From: Vulcanimicrobiia bacterium
GTDB lineage: Bacteria > Vulcanimicrobiota > Vulcanimicrobiia > Vulcanimicrobiales > Vulcanimicrobiaceae
DNA length: 42,794 nt
NCBI GenBank assembly: GCA_025934645.1
Contig: JAICWY010000015.1
Span: 1 to 42,794 of the forward strand
Reading direction: 5' to 3'
Shown: one piece after another, positions 41,331 to 42,794 of the stretch
Layout of the letters: each line of letters starts with the position of its first letter
How positions within the stretch are numbered: position 1 is the stretch's first letter
Position numbers and translations under genes: made by a program
Notes under the pieces: model-generated
The model's input: only the letters and a program-made list of their open reading frames with translations
Databases searched by the model: none
Told to the model about the DNA's origin: nothing

Positions 41331-42632
41331 CTACGCCGAGGTCTGCGGAGTTGCCTCGACGGCGTTGTCGATAAGAAAATCAACCGTCTTATTACGGACG
41401 ATCCCGTCCATGAGTGAAAGCAGATTGTTACCCAGAGCCTGACGGATTCGATCGACCGGCTGCCCGTATTGCTGCGCGAGGGCCTGCAACTCACTTTGAA
41501 TATCGGCAGGAGTGGCCTGGATCTTTTCGGCCTTCGCGATGCTCTCCAGGATAAGCGTGCCCTTTACGCGGCGCTCGGCTTCCGGGCGGTACTCTTGGCG
41601 CAAGTCTTCTTCTGTTTTGCCTGCGGCCTTGAGGTAGTCTTCATACGACATCCCCATGCGCGCGGCCATCCCGGCTCCGTCGCTCACCATGCTGTCGATC
41701 TCGCGCTCGACCATCACGTCGGGCAGCGGGAAATCGTGCGAGCCGATCAGATCCTCGACCAGCTGATTGCCCATTTCCCGGCGGCGGCGCGATTCGGCCG
41801 CACTTGCCAAACGGGCGCGGATGTCGTCTTTGAGCGCATCGAGCGTCTCGCTTTGCGAGACGGCTTTCGCGAACTCATCGTCGAGCGCGGGCAGCTCGAG
41901 TTCTTTGACTTCGTGAAGCGTTATGGTGAAGACGGCCGTCTTGCCGGCGAGATCCGGCTGCTGGTAGTCCTCGGGGAACTTCGCCTCTACGTCTTTGGTC
42001 TCGCCCGCTTTCATGCCGGCGATGCCCGTCGCAAAACCGGGGATGAACCGGTCCTCCCCGAGTTCGGTCTGCTGGCCCGTCGCCGTGCCGCCCTCGAACG
42101 CCACGCCGTCGATCTTACCTTCATAGTCCATCGTGACGACGTCGCCCAAGCGTGCTTCGCGGTCGGCCGGAACAAGCGTAGCGCGGTCGCGCGCCAAGGA
42201 ACTCATCGCGCGGTCGACATCCTCGTCGGTCACCGTCACCGGCTCGCTCTTGATAGGAAGGCCTTTATAGTTGCCGAGCTCGATTTCGGGGCGCACCTCG
42301 ACTACGGCCTTGATGCGCGTCGGCTGACCGTCTTCTTCCGGAAGCAGTTCCATCTTCGGCCGGTCCACCGGATCCAGATCGTGCTCGCGAACCGCTTTCG
42401 CATAGACCTGGGGGACAACGTCTTCCATCGCTTCGCTCGTGATCGTGCCGGCGCCGTACGCCTGCTCGAAGATCTTGCGCGGCACCTTGCCCGGCCGGAA
42501 GCCCGGCAGCTTGGCATTCTTCGAAAGGCGGCGGAACGCGCGCTCTTCGGCGTCGCGCATCTCTTCGGGCGAGATCGGAATGACCAGTTCGACTTGGGTC
42601 GGCGCAAGTTTGGTCAGAGTCGAGGTAGACAG
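41331..42632 (-). CDS. tig: Trigger factor (ribosome-associated chaperone / PPIase), probable CTG start
   Basis: 433 residues. Domain order: ribosome-binding domain with the [17 protein letters not shown] signature, FKBP-like PPIase domain ([19 protein letters not shown]), and a C-terminal chaperone arm. It binds nascent chains at the ribosome exit. No ATG, GTG or TTG occurs in frame between the upstream tRNA and the conserved N-terminus. The best site is a CTG at 42632 with AGGAG seven bases upstream, giving a start of (M)[15 protein letters not shown]. The next in-frame ATG (EEMRDAEER) would cut into the ribosome-binding domain. The open frame extends to 42764 only through the tRNA gene. 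First protein gene of the tig-clpP-clpX operon. Confidence 0.94.
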   Translation of the reverse strand: MSTSTLTKLAPTQVELVIPISPEEMRDAEERAFRRLSKNAKLPGFRPGKVPRKIFEQAYGAGTITSEAMEDVVPQVYAKAVREHDLDPVDRPKMELLPEEDGQPTRIKAVVEVRPEIELGNYKGLPIKSEPVTVTDEDVDRAMSSLARDRATLVPADREARLGDVVTMDYEGKIDGVAFEGGTATGQQTELGEDRFIPGFATGIAGMKAGETKDVEAKFPEDYQQPDLAGKTAVFTITLHEVKELELPALDDEFAKAVSQSETLDALKDDIRARLASAAESRRRREMGNQLVEDLIGSHDFPLPDVMVEREIDSMVSDGAGMAARMGMSYEDYLKAAGKTEEDLRQEYRPEAERRVKGTLILESIAKAEKIQATPADIQSELQALAQQYGQPVDRIRQALGNNLLSLMDGIVRNKTVDFLIDNAVEATPQTSA

Positions 42633-42639
42633 GGCGGCT

Positions 42640-42644
42640 CTCCT
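42640..42644 (-). promoter_or_regulatory. Ribosome-binding site that decides the tig start
   Basis: AGGAG on the minus strand with a 7-base spacer (AGCCGCC) to the CTG at 42632. It is the only good Shine-Dalgarno near the expected N-terminus and so supports a CTG start codon. Confidence 0.7.
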
Positions 42645-42675
42645 ACGTGATGTTGGGACTGCTCTATTCGCGCTT

Positions 42676-42711
42676 GAAAAACGAAACCCCCAACGCCCTC
42701 GGCGCCAGGGG
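42676..42711 (-). terminator. Terminator of tRNA-Gly
   Basis: An imperfect GC-rich hairpin (CCCC...CGCC pairing with GGCG...GGGG, with a small internal loop) followed on the minus strand by GTTTCGTTTTT. It lies just after the tRNA and before tig, so it would separate the two transcripts at least partly. Confidence 0.7.
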
Positions 42712-42719
42712 CTCGAACA

Positions 42720-42794
42720 TGGAGCGGAAGACGAGATTCGAACTCGCGACCCTCGCCTTGGCAAGGCGATGCTCTACCACTGAGCTACTTCCGC
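42720..42794 (-). tRNA. tRNA-Gly (anticodon GCC), CCA encoded
   Basis: Acceptor stem GCGGAAG pairs with CTTCCGC (42724-42730). The D arm reads AGCTCAGTGGTAGAGC, the anticodon loop CTTGCCAAG gives anticodon GCC, and the T arm contains GTTCGAATC. The discriminator is U, as normal for tRNA-Gly, and CCA is encoded (42722-42720). The 5' G is the last base of the window, so the gene is just complete. Confidence 0.97.

Noticed and set aside
42633-42764. Longer trigger factor frame starting at 42764
   Set aside because: The extension runs through the tRNA-Gly gene and its terminator and has no similarity to the family N-terminus.

Overview
This is a chromosomal segment of a high-GC bacterium. A Wza-type export protein and at least six predicted lipoproteins point to a cell with an outer membrane. 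Gene content and gene style would fit the Eremiobacterota/Vulcanimicrobiota (WPS-2) or a similar uncultured lineage, but nothing in the sequence proves the taxon. Coding density is high, and many neighbouring genes overlap by 4 bases (ATGA or GTGA). No intergenic gap exceeds 300 bases, and I see no insertion sequence, phage gene or CRISPR array.

Layout. The left edge carries the housekeeping pair valS-pyrR (minus strand). The right edge carries tRNA-Gly, tig, clpP and clpX (minus strand). Between them lies a roughly 34 kb surface-polysaccharide locus with accessory lipoproteins. It has these parts: (i) 5.2-8.8 kb, minus: outer-membrane polysaccharide export protein, Wzz/BY-kinase copolymerase and a single-domain response regulator. 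(ii) 8.9-17.3 kb, plus: TlpA-like thioredoxin, tandem-duplicated glycosyltransferase, FemAB-like acyltransferase, initiating sugar-phosphate transferase, Wzx flippase, Wzy polymerase and a DegT aminotransferase. (iii) 17.4-23.7 kb, plus: three secreted lipoproteins of one putative glycoside-hydrolase family (a fourth is at 3.3-5.2 kb), with a LuxR-type response regulator embedded between them. (iv) 23.7-27.2 kb, plus: two glycosyltransferases and a glucuronyl C5-epimerase-like protein, overlapping the fourth hydrolase-like gene. (v) 36.4-27.2 kb, minus: a WbpM-like 4,6-dehydratase, then wbpA-wbpB-wbpD-wbpE-wbpI (a full set for UDP-ManNAc3NAcA), then two more glycosyltransferases. (vi) 36.5-37.2 kb, plus: a hexapeptide acyltransferase. 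(vii) 37.2-39.2 kb, minus: two paralogous His-containing lipoproteins of unknown function with matching upstream regions.

How the genes work together (inference). The locus encodes a Wzx/Wzy-dependent exopolysaccharide or capsule. The initiating transferase loads undecaprenyl phosphate, and the glycosyltransferases add sugars that probably include a diacetamido-mannuronic acid. Wzx flips the unit, Wzy polymerises it, and the copolymerase and Wza-like protein control length and export. The C5-epimerase-like protein may convert uronic acid residues to the L-series. The four lipoproteins with a candidate TIM barrel are the most interesting part. They share an absolutely conserved Asp and an E-x-C-[FY]-x-D motif, carry mobile beta-rich modules resembling DUF5666, and one copy overlaps a glycosyltransferase gene. 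They are good candidates for enzymes that bind or trim the polymer made here. Two response regulators with unusual acidic pockets lie convergent to two of these copies and share hairpin terminators with them.
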